The notes under the pieces: generated by a model
The model's database searches: none
Seen by the model: the letters and a program-made list of their open reading frames with translations, nothing else
What the model was told of the DNA's origin: nothing
Part shown: positions 33,189-41,711 of the stretch, piece after piece
How the letters are laid out: every line of letters begins with the position of its first letter
Position numbering within the stretch: position 1 is the first letter of the stretch
Source: Clostridiales bacterium
GTDB lineage: Bacteria > Bacillota > Sulfobacillia > Sulfobacillales > Sulfobacillaceae
Assembly: GCA_027365485.1 (NCBI GenBank)
Contig: DAHXNH010000263.1
Span: 1-46,136, forward strand
Reading direction: 5' to 3'
DNA length: 46,136 nt
Translations under genes and position numbers: made by a program

Positions 33189-33947
33189 TCACAACCCCCA
33201 TGGCCGTCCTCTGCCCAAGCTGGCAGCCAGCCAGATGCCTTCCAGCAGGCCGTAATTTGACCACACCAGTTGGTTCACGTGGTAGTGGTTGCAAATCGCA
33301 TACAAGATGTCAAGCCCCGGAACCACCAGTTCCAGTCGATCCTGAGAGATCCCCTGAACCTGAAGCCAGGAAGGCCCTCTTTCGGCCACAATCGTTCGTA
33401 ATCGCTTTAATTCACTCAAGAAGATGGGCTGCATCACCTCCCGTTTGAGCAGGACAGCCAGGGCATGCCCTGCCCCGCCGACCACGATTGCCCGATCGCC
33501 AGACACGAGCATCGGCCACCTCGTTCCCTCCAGCACCGGCCGGTGTACGCCTATCGGCAAAGAATGACTATCGCGGGAGTCACTAATCTCCGTGCTGCCT
33601 CCGCCAATATCAATCAAAAGTCCAATATCCGTCCGAGTACTGGATAAAATTGCCATTCGGGTGACTTGCCCTTCTTCACCTCCGGTTAACTCCCACACAG
33701 GAAGGCTAAGGGACCGGGCCAACTCCGGGTTTTCACGAAAAACCTGGCCACCGGCCATCAACAGACGGTCGGGCCGGGGATTGAAGGCGCTAAGCCAAGC
33801 GCTCACCGTCTTGACGAAAACGGCTGGAGCATCGGGACGCGCAATCAAATTCACGACCACCGTTTCGCGAATGCTTGGCCGATCCAGATCTTCTGCCACC
33901 AAATAAGAGAGTGTCGTCGATCCAATTTTCAGGGCGCCAACGTTCAT
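33189..33947 (-). CDS. Reduced Ppx/GppA-like phosphatase family protein
   Basis: This 252-residue protein retains the actin-like Ppx/GppA fold: WELTGGEEGQVTRMAIL equals the family's Gx-EEA region, LLIDIGGGSTEISDS is the phosphate-2 loop, VVGGAGHALA resembles the GGT region, and VWSNYGLLEGIW is the C-terminal motif. The first loop reads ALKIGSTTLSYL, where IDxGSNS would be expected, so the usual Asp is missing. The lack of the C-terminal HD-like part and the short length suggest a non-catalytic or altered polyphosphate/ppGpp hydrolase. It ends about 85 bases before the mutS start and could be co-transcribed with it. Confidence 0.7.
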   Translation of the reverse strand: MNVGALKIGSTTLSYLVAEDLDRPSIRETVVVNLIARPDAPAVFVKTVSAWLSAFNPRPDRLLMAGGQVFRENPELARSLSLPVWELTGGEEGQVTRMAILSSTRTDIGLLIDIGGGSTEISDSRDSHSLPIGVHRPVLEGTRWPMLVSGDRAIVVGGAGHALAVLLKREVMQPIFLSELKRLRTIVAERGPSWLQVQGISQDRLELVVPGLDILYAICNHYHVNQLVWSNYGLLEGIWLAASLGRGRPWGL

Positions 33948-34340
33948 TTCACTCGGTTCCTCCGTGAAAAGTGAGACCTAAAGGTTTTTCCCATTCCCCC
34001 GCCTATTCAAAAACCCGAAGTTCACAATCCGTCCCAAGACGTTCGAACGGGGTCGCTTCCGGCGCCGGCGCAACCGGTGGAGGACCACGGGGCAAAACCG
34101 GTCCACCAAGCCTAAAGACCCATGATACCGTCAGATTCGGTCGACACGGGAGATGAGGCGCCCGGTCTGCGACCAATGAGACCGATCCAGAGCCACCCGT
34201 GCGGCCCCAGAGATCGAACGACCGGGTCATCAGCCACTGAGGCAGGCGATAGATTAGCCCCTAACCGTTTTTCTTGATGCTCCGGTGCGGACGCGATCCG
34301 CCATGGTTAAGCCCTACGCCCCGACTCTGAGCATGCCTCA
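33948..34340. other. Intergenic region with one doubtful minus-strand ORF
   Basis: About 390 bp hold no recognisable gene. A 75-codon minus-strand frame (34003-34230) has a Pro-rich middle (GPVLPRGPPPVAPAPEA) and no clear ribosome binding site; I do not call it. Confidence 0.35.
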
Positions 34341-34925
34341 TCAACGGCGAATCAACGCCTCCAGCACCTCTTGAGTCGAACGCACTCGACCAATTCGGGG
34401 GAAAATCCTGGTCATGGCAAAAACATGATCCTCTTCGCTCCTCGCAGAACACGCATCTTCCACAAAGATTTGCTGATACCCCCGTTCGTAGGCATCACGG
34501 GCCGTACTTTCGACCCCATAGTTTGTGGAAATGCCACAAAGCACGATACTGTCCTTGCCCCGTCGTCGCAACTCAAGGTCAAGATCTGTGCCATAAAACG
34601 CTCCCCATTGCCGCTTGCGAATGACCACGTCTTCTGGTTGCGGGCCCAGCTCTGGCACTATCGTATCCCACCCCTCAGGGAGTGAAGGCCACTGCGCCGC
34701 CTCATCGATAATCGGACGCAAGGTGTCTTTCCCATCCGGGGATGGACCCACATGAACCAATACCACCAGCCCACCCGATGCACGAAAGCCAAGAGCCATC
34801 TGAGCGGCATGCGTCACCACGACGGTGGCCGGGTGCGGTGAGGCTGGCATGCCAACGATGCCCTGTTGCAAGTCCACAATGATTAGTGCAGTCCGTTCCA
34901 GATTAAACAAGCTTTTATCAGACAT
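34341..34925 (-). CDS. YecD-like isochorismatase-fold protein without the catalytic cysteine
   Basis: This 194-residue protein has the cysteine hydrolase fold: the catalytic Asp lies in ALIIVDLQQG and the Lys in VIRKRQWGAFYGT. The position of the nucleophilic Cys is taken by Gly in LCGISTNYGVESTARDA. The same Gly occurs in E. coli YecD (from memory), and the rest of the C-terminus, VEDACSA and PRIGRVRSTQEVL, is also like YecD. Hydrolysis by the usual Cys route is therefore unlikely, though the Cys two residues before the motif is of interest. It starts at ATG 34925 and appears monocistronic. Confidence 0.8.
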   Translation of the reverse strand: MSDKSLFNLERTALIIVDLQQGIVGMPASPHPATVVVTHAAQMALGFRASGGLVVLVHVGPSPDGKDTLRPIIDEAAQWPSLPEGWDTIVPELGPQPEDVVIRKRQWGAFYGTDLDLELRRRGKDSIVLCGISTNYGVESTARDAYERGYQQIFVEDACSARSEEDHVFAMTRIFPRIGRVRSTQEVLEALIRR

Positions 34926-35474
34926 TTTCCATCCCCTTCTGGTGTCCTGCAGCCAAATCCAGGTTCGTCCCTACTATACTACCATCCCTTGTCTGCCTGG
35001 ACCTCAAAATCCCTACAATGACTCATGCCTTGGGTCGTGGCGCCGCGCACGACATGATATCGATAGGTTTGGCCTGAACTTTTAGAATGCAGACTTAGCC
35101 CAAGAGGCTAAGATCCCAGATGCATATGGATGGGACCGAGGCCATCCGCAGCCGACGGTTCACGCCGAGTCTTGGGCGGCCTGAGTGCGTCGGCAATGAA
35201 ATCTCCGGCAAAGAGATCCTCCTGCCTCACCATTTGCCGGGGAGGCTGTCATTTTCGACCATCACTCCCGTTGGGACGCATTTCAGGCCGTCCTCTTAGC
35301 CAACCCCACGGCCTCGGCCCATTTTCGTCTTCGCGGTCAGCGCGTATCGCCGGCGAGCCCGCTCATGAAGAACAGATAAGAAATCGGATCCGAGCGATAT
35401 TTGCTCGCTTCTCCTGCTACAATCAAGAAGGCGTAGCTCACATCCAATCCAAAGACAATGGCGAGGCGATAAGT
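34926..35474. other. Intergenic region between divergent YecD-like and dedA genes
   Basis: About 550 bp hold no convincing gene. An open forward frame runs into DedA from 35130, but the part before 35475 shows no likeness to DedA proteins. A 7-bp hairpin (CTTAGCC/GGCTAAG, 35094-35112) has no T-run on the forward strand. The promoters of both neighbours must be here. Confidence 0.4.
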
Positions 35475-36074
35475 ATGCATGTATTGACCGAAACAATTAT
35501 CGGCATGGGAGTATTCGGGGTGTTCATTGGCATGCTGCTCGAAAGCGCCTACATTCCTATCCCCTCAGAAATCATCCTCCCTTACGCTGGCTACCTCGTC
35601 TATTTAGGCCATGCCTCATTTCTCACGGCCGGATTGGCGGGTCTCGGAGGGAGTCTTCTTGGAGCGTTTATTTCTTATGAGATTGCCTTTTATGGAGGAC
35701 GGCCATTGGTGGAACGCTATGGCCGCTATATTTTCATTCGCCGCCATGAATTGGACAAAGCGGATCTCTGGTTTCAGCGTCACGGCGACGCCGCCGTATT
35801 TATCGGCCGTCTTTTGCCCGGTGTCCGCACCTTCATCTCGCTGCCAGCCGGAGTGGCGAGCATGCCCATCGGCCGATTCTTGATATTTTCGCTGTTAGGA
35901 GCCATCCCTTGGACCGTCCTTTTTATGGCCGTAGGATACGAACTCGGCAGAAATTGGAAGCACGTCAGCGGGCAAAGCCACCTTTTCGCGGCCATCGCGG
36001 TTTTGCTCTTGATCGTTTGGCTGGCCATCCTGGTCTATCGTCGGAGACGATCACAAAATACTCCCCGGCCATGA
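35475..36074 (+). CDS. DedA (SNARE-associated/VTT) family membrane protein
   Basis: This 199-residue inner-membrane protein belongs to the DedA family, whose members act in membrane lipid flipping (undecaprenyl phosphate or phosphatidylethanolamine) and proton-dependent envelope balance. It has the signature ESAYIPIPSEIILPYAGYL with the essential acidic residues, and FIGRLLPGVRTFISLPAGVA with the family's F-x-R-x-x-P-x-x-R motif. Hydrophobic helices lie at both ends. I choose ATG 35475; a 5' extension is open but unlike the family. The 3' end overlaps an opposed gene by 110 bases. Confidence 0.9.
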   Translation: MHVLTETIIGMGVFGVFIGMLLESAYIPIPSEIILPYAGYLVYLGHASFLTAGLAGLGGSLLGAFISYEIAFYGGRPLVERYGRYIFIRRHELDKADLWFQRHGDAAVFIGRLLPGVRTFISLPAGVASMPIGRFLIFSLLGAIPWTVLFMAVGYELGRNWKHVSGQSHLFAAIAVLLLIVWLAILVYRRRRSQNTPRP

Positions 36075-36570
36075 GCCAAGGTACCGCCCAGATCCACGAC
36101 AGGTGGTGGGCGGGGAGGTTCCCATGCAATCCTGCCCACAAATCATTCAATCCCACCGCGCCCACCGTCAGTGAAGACAACCTGTCAAGCATGAGCCTAG
36201 CTTGATGACCAAAGCTTACGGACAAGAGAGCGCCAATGGCCATGCCAAAGCCGAGCGCAATCCATAATCCGGTGCCAAAGCCGAGGCCAATCGCTTCACC
36301 GATCATCTCGATAAAGTCTGACCAGCCCACCGCCGACCGTTGTTTAAGCGCCCGCCAAGCGGACATGGCTAAGAACAAACCGCAAGCGATCCACCACGTG
36401 GCGACGGTGTGAGCGGATACCGTCGCCCGGTCTAAGAACCACACTAGACCTAGACCACTCAGGGTAGCGCAAACCCATACTCCCAGGTTTGCGCGAGTAC
36501 TGGACGCCGTCTTAAACCCCAACCAGATCCCACTGGCCAAAATCCAATTGCCGAGGGTCACCCGAGACAC
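35965..36570 (-). CDS. Multi-pass membrane protein of unknown function
   Basis: I do not recognise this 201-residue protein. It shows about five or six hydrophobic segments, with a central ALGFGMAIGALLSVSFG and flanking acidic helix SDFIEMIGEAIGLGFG, which recalls MntP/YtaF-like efflux proteins without a firm match. The last 37 codons are antisense to the dedA 3' end and encode a very basic tail (KRSRAKPRWPRKGG) that may not be selected for. It lies 18 bases downstream of the GH18 gene's direction partner only in the sense that both are on the minus strand; here the GH18 gene lies upstream, so co-transcription is possible. Confidence 0.55.
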   Translation of the reverse strand: MSRVTLGNWILASGIWLGFKTASSTRANLGVWVCATLSGLGLVWFLDRATVSAHTVATWWIACGLFLAMSAWRALKQRSAVGWSDFIEMIGEAIGLGFGTGLWIALGFGMAIGALLSVSFGHQARLMLDRLSSLTVGAVGLNDLWAGLHGNLPAHHLSWIWAVPWLMAGEYFVIVSDDRPGWPAKRSRAKPRWPRKGGFAR

Positions 36571-36588
36571 TCCTCCGAATTACCAAGC

Positions 36589-37659
36589 CTAGCCATTTTT
36601 GGGAATCGTCTCCCAGAATCGAGGATCTTCGTCACCCAATTGCCAGAGCGCCACGCCCGCCAAATGGTAAGACTCGGCTAGATCCACTCGAGCTTTAGCC
36701 GATCGATCTCCCATGTACCAGACCACGTGAGACACTCCCCCGACGGTGTAAGTGAAGGTGTTTTGCGAATTCCCGCGGTCATAGCGCGGTTGGACGCCGT
36801 GTGCCTTGGCCAAAGCCTCCGCCGCAATATCGGTCACCGTCGCCGCCGGCCCCGGTTTGCCGTTGTTCATCCAATCGTAACCATACATGCCTATCGCCAA
36901 GACCATTTTATTGGCCGAGATCTGTTTCAGCGCGGCCACCACATTGGATTTTACCCAACCGTAGGGCGCCACCGGACCTGACGGTCCGCCACTATAATGA
37001 TGGTCATAGGCCATGATCACCAAATAATTGGCATTACGAGCCAGTTGAGGATAATCGTCGGCTCCGTTGACCGAAGCCGGCAATCCCACCAAAGGGAACA
37101 CCGAAACCGCCAACACTTTTTTCAATGGTTGCAACTGCGTTTTTAGGTCTGCCACAAACTTGCTCAGGTCCGCTCGACTCGACGGATTCAAGAGTTCAAA
37201 ATCCAGGTTAATCCCATCCAAATGATATTTCTCTACCGCCGCCTTTATGTTTCTTGCCGCCGCTTGGCGAGTACTCGCCTGCCATAGCACATTGGTCGAT
37301 CCCCCCGCATTGATAAATAACGGAACCACTAACCGATGGTGAGCGTGCGCCAATGTTACCAATGCTTGTGCGAATCCGGTGTTGACCACGGTGCCGGTAG
37401 GCGTCACCGAAAACCACAACGGCGATACCGTGCTAACCTGGGACCAATGCGCGGAAAAAGAGGTCATGGACGTGGGACTAGACCCACCCGGTGACGCGTT
37501 CTCGTAAAATCCCACCACTTGAAATGGAACCGAGGCCTGACCGGGTACCGGAACATTCTTCCGGTTGGCCAGCACGACAATGACCATCACCACCACGACT
37601 AAACCTGCGCCTAGGCTGTACCACAGCGTGCGATTTTTATACCAATCTACACGGTTCAC
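36589..37659 (-). CDS. Membrane-anchored GH18 protein, spore-type (YaaH-like)
   Basis: This 356-residue protein has one N-terminal transmembrane helix (about 13-31) and an extracellular glycoside hydrolase 18 barrel. The active-site motif DGINLDFE (148-155) keeps the general acid Glu of the DxxDxDxE signature. VIMAYDHHYSGG and GVALWQLGDED are further GH18 strands. No LysM repeats are present, unlike YaaH/SleL. The GTG start follows GGGAGG, and a sigma-G-like promoter lies 31 bases upstream, which supports expression in the forespore and a role in cortex or peptidoglycan hydrolysis. Confidence 0.85.
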   Translation of the reverse strand: MNRVDWYKNRTLWYSLGAGLVVVVMVIVVLANRKNVPVPGQASVPFQVVGFYENASPGGSSPTSMTSFSAHWSQVSTVSPLWFSVTPTGTVVNTGFAQALVTLAHAHHRLVVPLFINAGGSTNVLWQASTRQAAARNIKAAVEKYHLDGINLDFELLNPSSRADLSKFVADLKTQLQPLKKVLAVSVFPLVGLPASVNGADDYPQLARNANYLVIMAYDHHYSGGPSGPVAPYGWVKSNVVAALKQISANKMVLAIGMYGYDWMNNGKPGPAATVTDIAAEALAKAHGVQPRYDRGNSQNTFTYTVGGVSHVVWYMGDRSAKARVDLAESYHLAGVALWQLGDEDPRFWETIPKNG

Positions 37660-37690
37660 GCCTCTGCCTCCCTTGTGCTGTTAGGAAGCA

Positions 37691-37720
37691 TAGTATGAAC
37701 CGCGGCTGAAGAACCCATAC
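37691..37720 (-). promoter_or_regulatory. Sigma-G-like promoter (GTATG-N18-CATACTA) of the GH18 gene
   Basis: On the minus strand GTATG (37716-37720) and CATACTA (37691-37697) are separated by 18 bases, matching the published forespore sigma-G pattern GHATR-18-CATWHTA. It sits 31 bases upstream of the GTG start of a spore-type hydrolase. Sigma-F could share it. Confidence 0.6.
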
Positions 37721-37727
37721 AAATCTT

Positions 37728-37967
37728 CTAATTTAGGCCCTCGGGACTCTCCTCATTCGGGCCACGGGTGCGTCTTCGCTGTCGACGACGGCGGGAGGAC
37801 TCCAATTGTTGCATCATTAAGCGGTATCTCTGTTCGCGGATGACCACCACATCCATCAGTACTCGCCGACTATGGCGAAGATCTATCATTTTTTTCTTCA
37901 TATCCGATAGTTCGGCCTCAAGCCGACGAATCTCGGACTCCTGGTCGTAGGTCACTTTGGCTTTCAC
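37728..37967 (-). CDS. Small charged coiled-coil protein of unknown function
   Basis: This 79-residue protein starts at GTG 37967, seven or eight bases after GGAAGGTGAG. It is almost entirely helical and charged: YDQESEIRRLEAELSDMKKK has a coiled-coil heptad, and the C-terminal stretch RRRRQRRRTRG is strongly basic and could bind nucleic acid. No named family is recognised. It stands upstream of the GH18 gene, whose promoter lies directly after its stop codon. Confidence 0.6.
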   Translation of the reverse strand: MKAKVTYDQESEIRRLEAELSDMKKKMIDLRHSRRVLMDVVVIREQRYRLMMQQLESSRRRRQRRRTRGPNEESPEGLN

Positions 37968-38382
37968 CTATGCTCACCTTCCCTATCCATTTGCCACACT
38001 TAGTATACCGTCAAAATTGCCAATTTATTCCTACCCCGCTCAACAATGGTCCACCCGGCGTTATATCCCGGGGGAGCAGCAACCAATTGGCGCTGCCCCT
38101 TTGGGCCTAAAGACTCTGGCTACGCCCGATTCCACGCTCGGGTGATCCTGTTAGATCGCACCGGGAACGCTTTTTCGCCGCATTCTAAAAGGGCTTCGCC
38201 AAGCCTCCCCATCACACAAAGAGGCAGAATGGGACCAAAAGACTTCCCAAACTGCCTCGACGCCAACCTATGGATGGATCACCGACTCCATGCTAAGTCC
38301 ACCGACCAGATGCTCAGCCGATAGCGACGTTGCCCAAAGAGTCGTTTCCTGTCTAGCCCCGTCGTAATCTCCGACGGTGGGA
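37968..38382. other. Intergenic region; hairpin near the pepA end
   Basis: About 415 bp hold no convincing gene. A 6-bp stem with a 7-base loop (CCGTCG/CGACGG, 38359-38377) lies just after the pepA stop codon on the minus strand and may end the pepA transcript, although no T-run follows. A TATACT hexamer on the minus strand at about 38000-38005 may belong to the small coiled-coil gene's promoter. Confidence 0.4.
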
Positions 38383-39861
38383 TTAGATTAGATACTCGGG
38401 CAACCGCGCCATGGTCCGCACCATCACCCCGGTCGCTCCCCCTTTGGCGTTCAATGGCCCTTTACTGGTCCACGCAGTGCCCGCAATGTCGAGATGGACA
38501 AACGGAACCGGATCGGCAAACTCCGCGATAATCATCCCGCCGGTAATGGTCCCTGCGTCACGGCCCGGCGCGTTTTTCATATCCGCAATGTCTGATTTAT
38601 AAAGATCTTGGTACTCCGGGTAAATCGGCAGTTGCCATACTCGTTCACCCGCATCTTGACTGGCCCTCATGACTATTTCGGCCAAGGCATCATCGGTGGC
38701 TACCATGGCCGTGGCTTCATGGCCAAGAACCACTAATGCCGCTCCGGTCAACGTTGACGCTTCAACGATATAATCGGCACCCAAATGCACGGCATAACTG
38801 ACCCCGTCGGCTAAGACCACACGACCCTCTGCGTCGGTATTGGTGACCTCAATCGTCTTGCCATTAAAGGCGGTGACCACGTCACCCGGCTTATAGGCAG
38901 ATCCTGACGGCATATTCTGAGCTATCGCCATGATCCCTATGACGTCCAACCCGGGCTTTTGCTCCGCAATCGCGCACATAGCCCCTAAGACCGCGGCAGC
39001 TCCTAACATGTCGTATTTCATTTCATCCATGTTGGCCGGCGGTTTTAAGCTGATTCCCCCGGAGTCAAAGGTAATCCCCTTTCCCACCAAGGCCAAAGTT
39101 TTCGTGTTCCCGCCCCGATAGCGAAGAACGACCAGGCGCGGAGGAAATGTGCTGCCCTGGCCGACTCCCAACAGTGCGCCCATCTTCAATTTCAAGAGGC
39201 GATTTTCATCAAAAATCTCCACTTCCAGCCCGTGTTTCTCTGCCTCTTCTTGGGCAATTTCCGCCAGTTTCTCGGGGTACAAGTAATTCGACGGAGTCCA
39301 CCCCAGTTTGCGGACTAAATTCTGGGCTGAGGCCAACGATTGGCCGCGCCCGATACCGCGTTCAAACTTGGCTCGACCATCGCTCCCGAGTTGCACGATG
39401 ACCGTTTTCATCCCGACCTTTTCGTCGCCATCTTTTTGATGATAGCCTTGAAACGTCCAGGCTCCAAGTTCTAACCCCTCGACCACGGCTTCGCCCATGG
39501 GCTCCGGCTCCACTGGCATGCCTTCCAAATCTAACGCCACAGTCGATCCACCCGATTTGTTGACCCACTGAGCGATGTCCCCCATCACCTGTCGAAGCCG
39601 GCTGGAGTTGAATTCGTCTCGGCGACCTAGCCCTAGCACCACGATTCGCTGCGCTGACAGGTGACCCAGGCTTAGACTCGACCAGTGTTCGAGCCACTGA
39701 CCCTGGAACTCTTTGCTTTCGATGGCGCGTTTCAGCGCCCCATCAAAGCGCTGGTCGACTTCCCTCGTCGCCCCCGCTAATTCTTCGCTTTCAAATGCAA
39801 ACACTACCAACACGTCCGATGGGTAGTCGACAATCGCTGTGGTCTCTATGACTATCTTCAT
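38383..39861 (-). CDS. pepA: Leucyl aminopeptidase (M17 family)
   Basis: This 492-residue cytosolic enzyme removes N-terminal residues from peptides. The dimetal site is intact: LVGKGITFDSGGISLKP gives Lys and Asp ligands, and VTNTDAEGRVVLAD gives the Asp, Glu and catalytic Arg. The N-terminal alpha/beta domain covers about residues 1-165. The ATG follows GAGGGA. It is the last gene of the minus-strand run from cinA and lies 28 bases after the M19 dipeptidase gene; together they could recycle peptides. Confidence 0.95.
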   Translation of the reverse strand: MKIVIETTAIVDYPSDVLVVFAFESEELAGATREVDQRFDGALKRAIESKEFQGQWLEHWSSLSLGHLSAQRIVVLGLGRRDEFNSSRLRQVMGDIAQWVNKSGGSTVALDLEGMPVEPEPMGEAVVEGLELGAWTFQGYHQKDGDEKVGMKTVIVQLGSDGRAKFERGIGRGQSLASAQNLVRKLGWTPSNYLYPEKLAEIAQEEAEKHGLEVEIFDENRLLKLKMGALLGVGQGSTFPPRLVVLRYRGGNTKTLALVGKGITFDSGGISLKPPANMDEMKYDMLGAAAVLGAMCAIAEQKPGLDVIGIMAIAQNMPSGSAYKPGDVVTAFNGKTIEVTNTDAEGRVVLADGVSYAVHLGADYIVEASTLTGAALVVLGHEATAMVATDDALAEIVMRASQDAGERVWQLPIYPEYQDLYKSDIADMKNAPGRDAGTITGGMIIAEFADPVPFVHLDIAGTAWTSKGPLNAKGGATGVMVRTMARLPEYLI

Positions 39862-39889
39862 CCAAATCCCTCGCTTTCTCTTCCCTCAG

Positions 39890-40897
39890 TTATTCCGCCA
39901 ACGGGTCCCTCAATCCCGCTACAAGCGGAGACGGGCGCTCCCAGGCGCTCCGTATCAAATCTATGTAGTTACCTCCCCCAATGCGGGCAATGGAGTCGTC
40001 GGACATACCGCGTTGGGACATGCGTTCAATTAACCGCGGCAACGCGGTCACGTCGGCGAGACCGCCAACGGGATGATCCACCCCATCGAAATCAGACCCT
40101 AAACCCAGATGAGTGTCATCTCCGACCACATCTAACGCGTGCCACATGTGATCAATCACTCGGTCGATGTCTTCGCTCCCGCCCAAGAACTCGCGAACAA
40201 ACGTAATGCCTTGCACCCCACCGGCCTTGGCTAAGGCTCGAATCTGACCATCAGAAAGATTTCTAACGTGCGCCGTCAATCTGCGGCAATTCGAATGCGA
40301 TGCAATGACCGGTGCCGTGCTGAGCTCCAGCACATCCCAAAACCCAGCTTCAGCCAAATGGGAGACGTCGACCATCATGCCAATTCGGTTCATTTCCGCC
40401 ACCAGAGCCCGCCCTGCCCGACTCAGACCACCGGCACCAGGGTCTTCGCCAGCCCCATCTGCCAAAGAATTGCGCTCATTCCACGTCAAACTGACCAGAC
40501 GTACGCCCAAACGATAGCAAAGACGCAATCGAGCCAAGTCCGTGCCTAAGCCCTCACTCCCCTCAATCGACAAAATTGCGCCTACTCCGTCCGATCCCAC
40601 GATGGCATTCAACCCGGCGATGTCGGTCACCACCCGAGCTAACCCCGGATACGCTTCGACCTCCAGCCAAAACTGGTCGAGAAAACGGAAAAGCTGCCCC
40701 AGCGCTTGCTCGGGCTTGTACTGTGGCTCGACCCAACAAGAAAAAAACTGGAGGTTCCAACCCGCTTCAGCCATTCGCGGCCAATCTAATTGCCCTAGTG
40801 GGCTTCGTTCTCCCAGATGGCGCTTGCCTTCCAGAACCTGGAGCAGACTGTCAGCATGCGTATCCACCACAGGAAAAACCCTTCCACCCCAGCGCAT
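39890..40897 (-). CDS. Membrane dipeptidase (M19, renal dipeptidase family)
   Basis: This protein of about 335 residues hydrolyses dipeptides, including those with D-residues, using two zinc ions. VVDTHADSLLQ supplies His and Asp, LSIEGSEGLG the bridging Glu, VDVSHLAEAGF and VIASHSNCR the later His ligands, and LGLGSDFDGVD the Asp. No signal peptide is seen, as in cytoplasmic bacterial members. ATG 40897 lies about six bases after GGGTGGGA; a GTG at 40909 adds four residues. It starts 15 bases after ymdB and precedes pepA. Confidence 0.9.
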   Translation of the reverse strand: MRWGGRVFPVVDTHADSLLQVLEGKRHLGERSPLGQLDWPRMAEAGWNLQFFSCWVEPQYKPEQALGQLFRFLDQFWLEVEAYPGLARVVTDIAGLNAIVGSDGVGAILSIEGSEGLGTDLARLRLCYRLGVRLVSLTWNERNSLADGAGEDPGAGGLSRAGRALVAEMNRIGMMVDVSHLAEAGFWDVLELSTAPVIASHSNCRRLTAHVRNLSDGQIRALAKAGGVQGITFVREFLGGSEDIDRVIDHMWHALDVVGDDTHLGLGSDFDGVDHPVGGLADVTALPRLIERMSQRGMSDDSIARIGGGNYIDLIRSAWERPSPLVAGLRDPLAE

Positions 40898-40912
40898 CAG
40901 CGATCCCACCCA

Positions 40913-41698
40913 TCACGATTCTTCGTATTTTAGTATCCTTCGTATGGTCTCGGCCTTGCCGCTGGCATCGTTGATATCCACCAAGAGCGCACCAAACTGA
41001 CCCACGCCCACGGCTGTTTCAAAGCGAGTAGGCATTTGCGTGCGCAGCTTTTGGATTACCGATGGCGCCTTCACCCCAATCACCGAATCCCGGGGCCCCG
41101 TCATGCCCAAGTCGCTAATGTAGGCCATCCCTTGAGGGAAGATGCGTTCATCCGCGGTTTGAACATGTGTATGGGTACCCACGAGCATCGACACCCGGTC
41201 CTCAAGATACCAGGCTAAGGCCATCTTTTCCGAAGTGGTTTCGGCATGGAAATCCACAATAATGATCGGCACCTCGTGTTTCAATGTGGCTAACACTTGG
41301 TCTAGCGCGTGAAACGGATCGTCATACTGAAACGGCATAAAGGCGCGGCCTGCGACGTTAATTACCGCCACTGGAACCGACGCCTTAGACACCACCACAT
41401 AGCCGTGTCCCGGAGTGCCCTTGGGTAAATTCAGCGGCCGCAACAATACAGGAACATCGTCTATGAATTCAAAAACTTCGCGTTTGTCAAAGATGTGGTT
41501 GCCGGAAGTCAAAACATCGACTTTGAGACTTAACAACTCGTCTAGGACTTCGTGGGTCAGCCCATTCCCGCCAGCCGCATTTTCCCCGTTCACCACCACC
41601 AAATCGATAGCCTCTTGATCCACCAATTGAGGTACCCACTTGGCTATCATGCGGCGGCCAGTCTTTCCCACCACGTCGCCCACCGCCAACACTCTCAT
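40913..41698 (-). CDS. ymdB: YmdB-family metallophosphoesterase (2',3'-cAMP phosphodiesterase)
   Basis: This 261-residue protein starts at ATG 41698 behind GCGGGG. The metal-binding motifs of the family are present in order: LAVGDVVGKTGR, VVNGENAAGGNG, LTSGNHIFDKRE, IVDFHAETTSEK and VGTHTHVQTADE. In Bacillus YmdB affects biofilm and motility decisions and lies downstream of RNase Y (rny). Here rny is not present between recA and ymdB; an unknown gene and recX fill that place. Confidence 0.93.
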   Translation of the reverse strand: MRVLAVGDVVGKTGRRMIAKWVPQLVDQEAIDLVVVNGENAAGGNGLTHEVLDELLSLKVDVLTSGNHIFDKREVFEFIDDVPVLLRPLNLPKGTPGHGYVVVSKASVPVAVINVAGRAFMPFQYDDPFHALDQVLATLKHEVPIIIVDFHAETTSEKMALAWYLEDRVSMLVGTHTHVQTADERIFPQGMAYISDLGMTGPRDSVIGVKAPSVIQKLRTQMPTRFETAVGVGQFGALLVDINDASGKAETIRRILKYEES

Positions 41699-41711
41699 AA
41701 AAACCCCGCTT

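Noticed and set aside
34003-34230. 75-codon Pro-rich minus-strand ORF
   Set aside because: There is no ribosome binding site and no recognisable domain; an in-frame stop lies shortly upstream.
34975-34990. ATGGTAGTATA on the minus strand, shared with the lexA palindrome
   Set aside because: Only one half of the palindrome is present, and an 11-base match may occur by chance in a window of this size.
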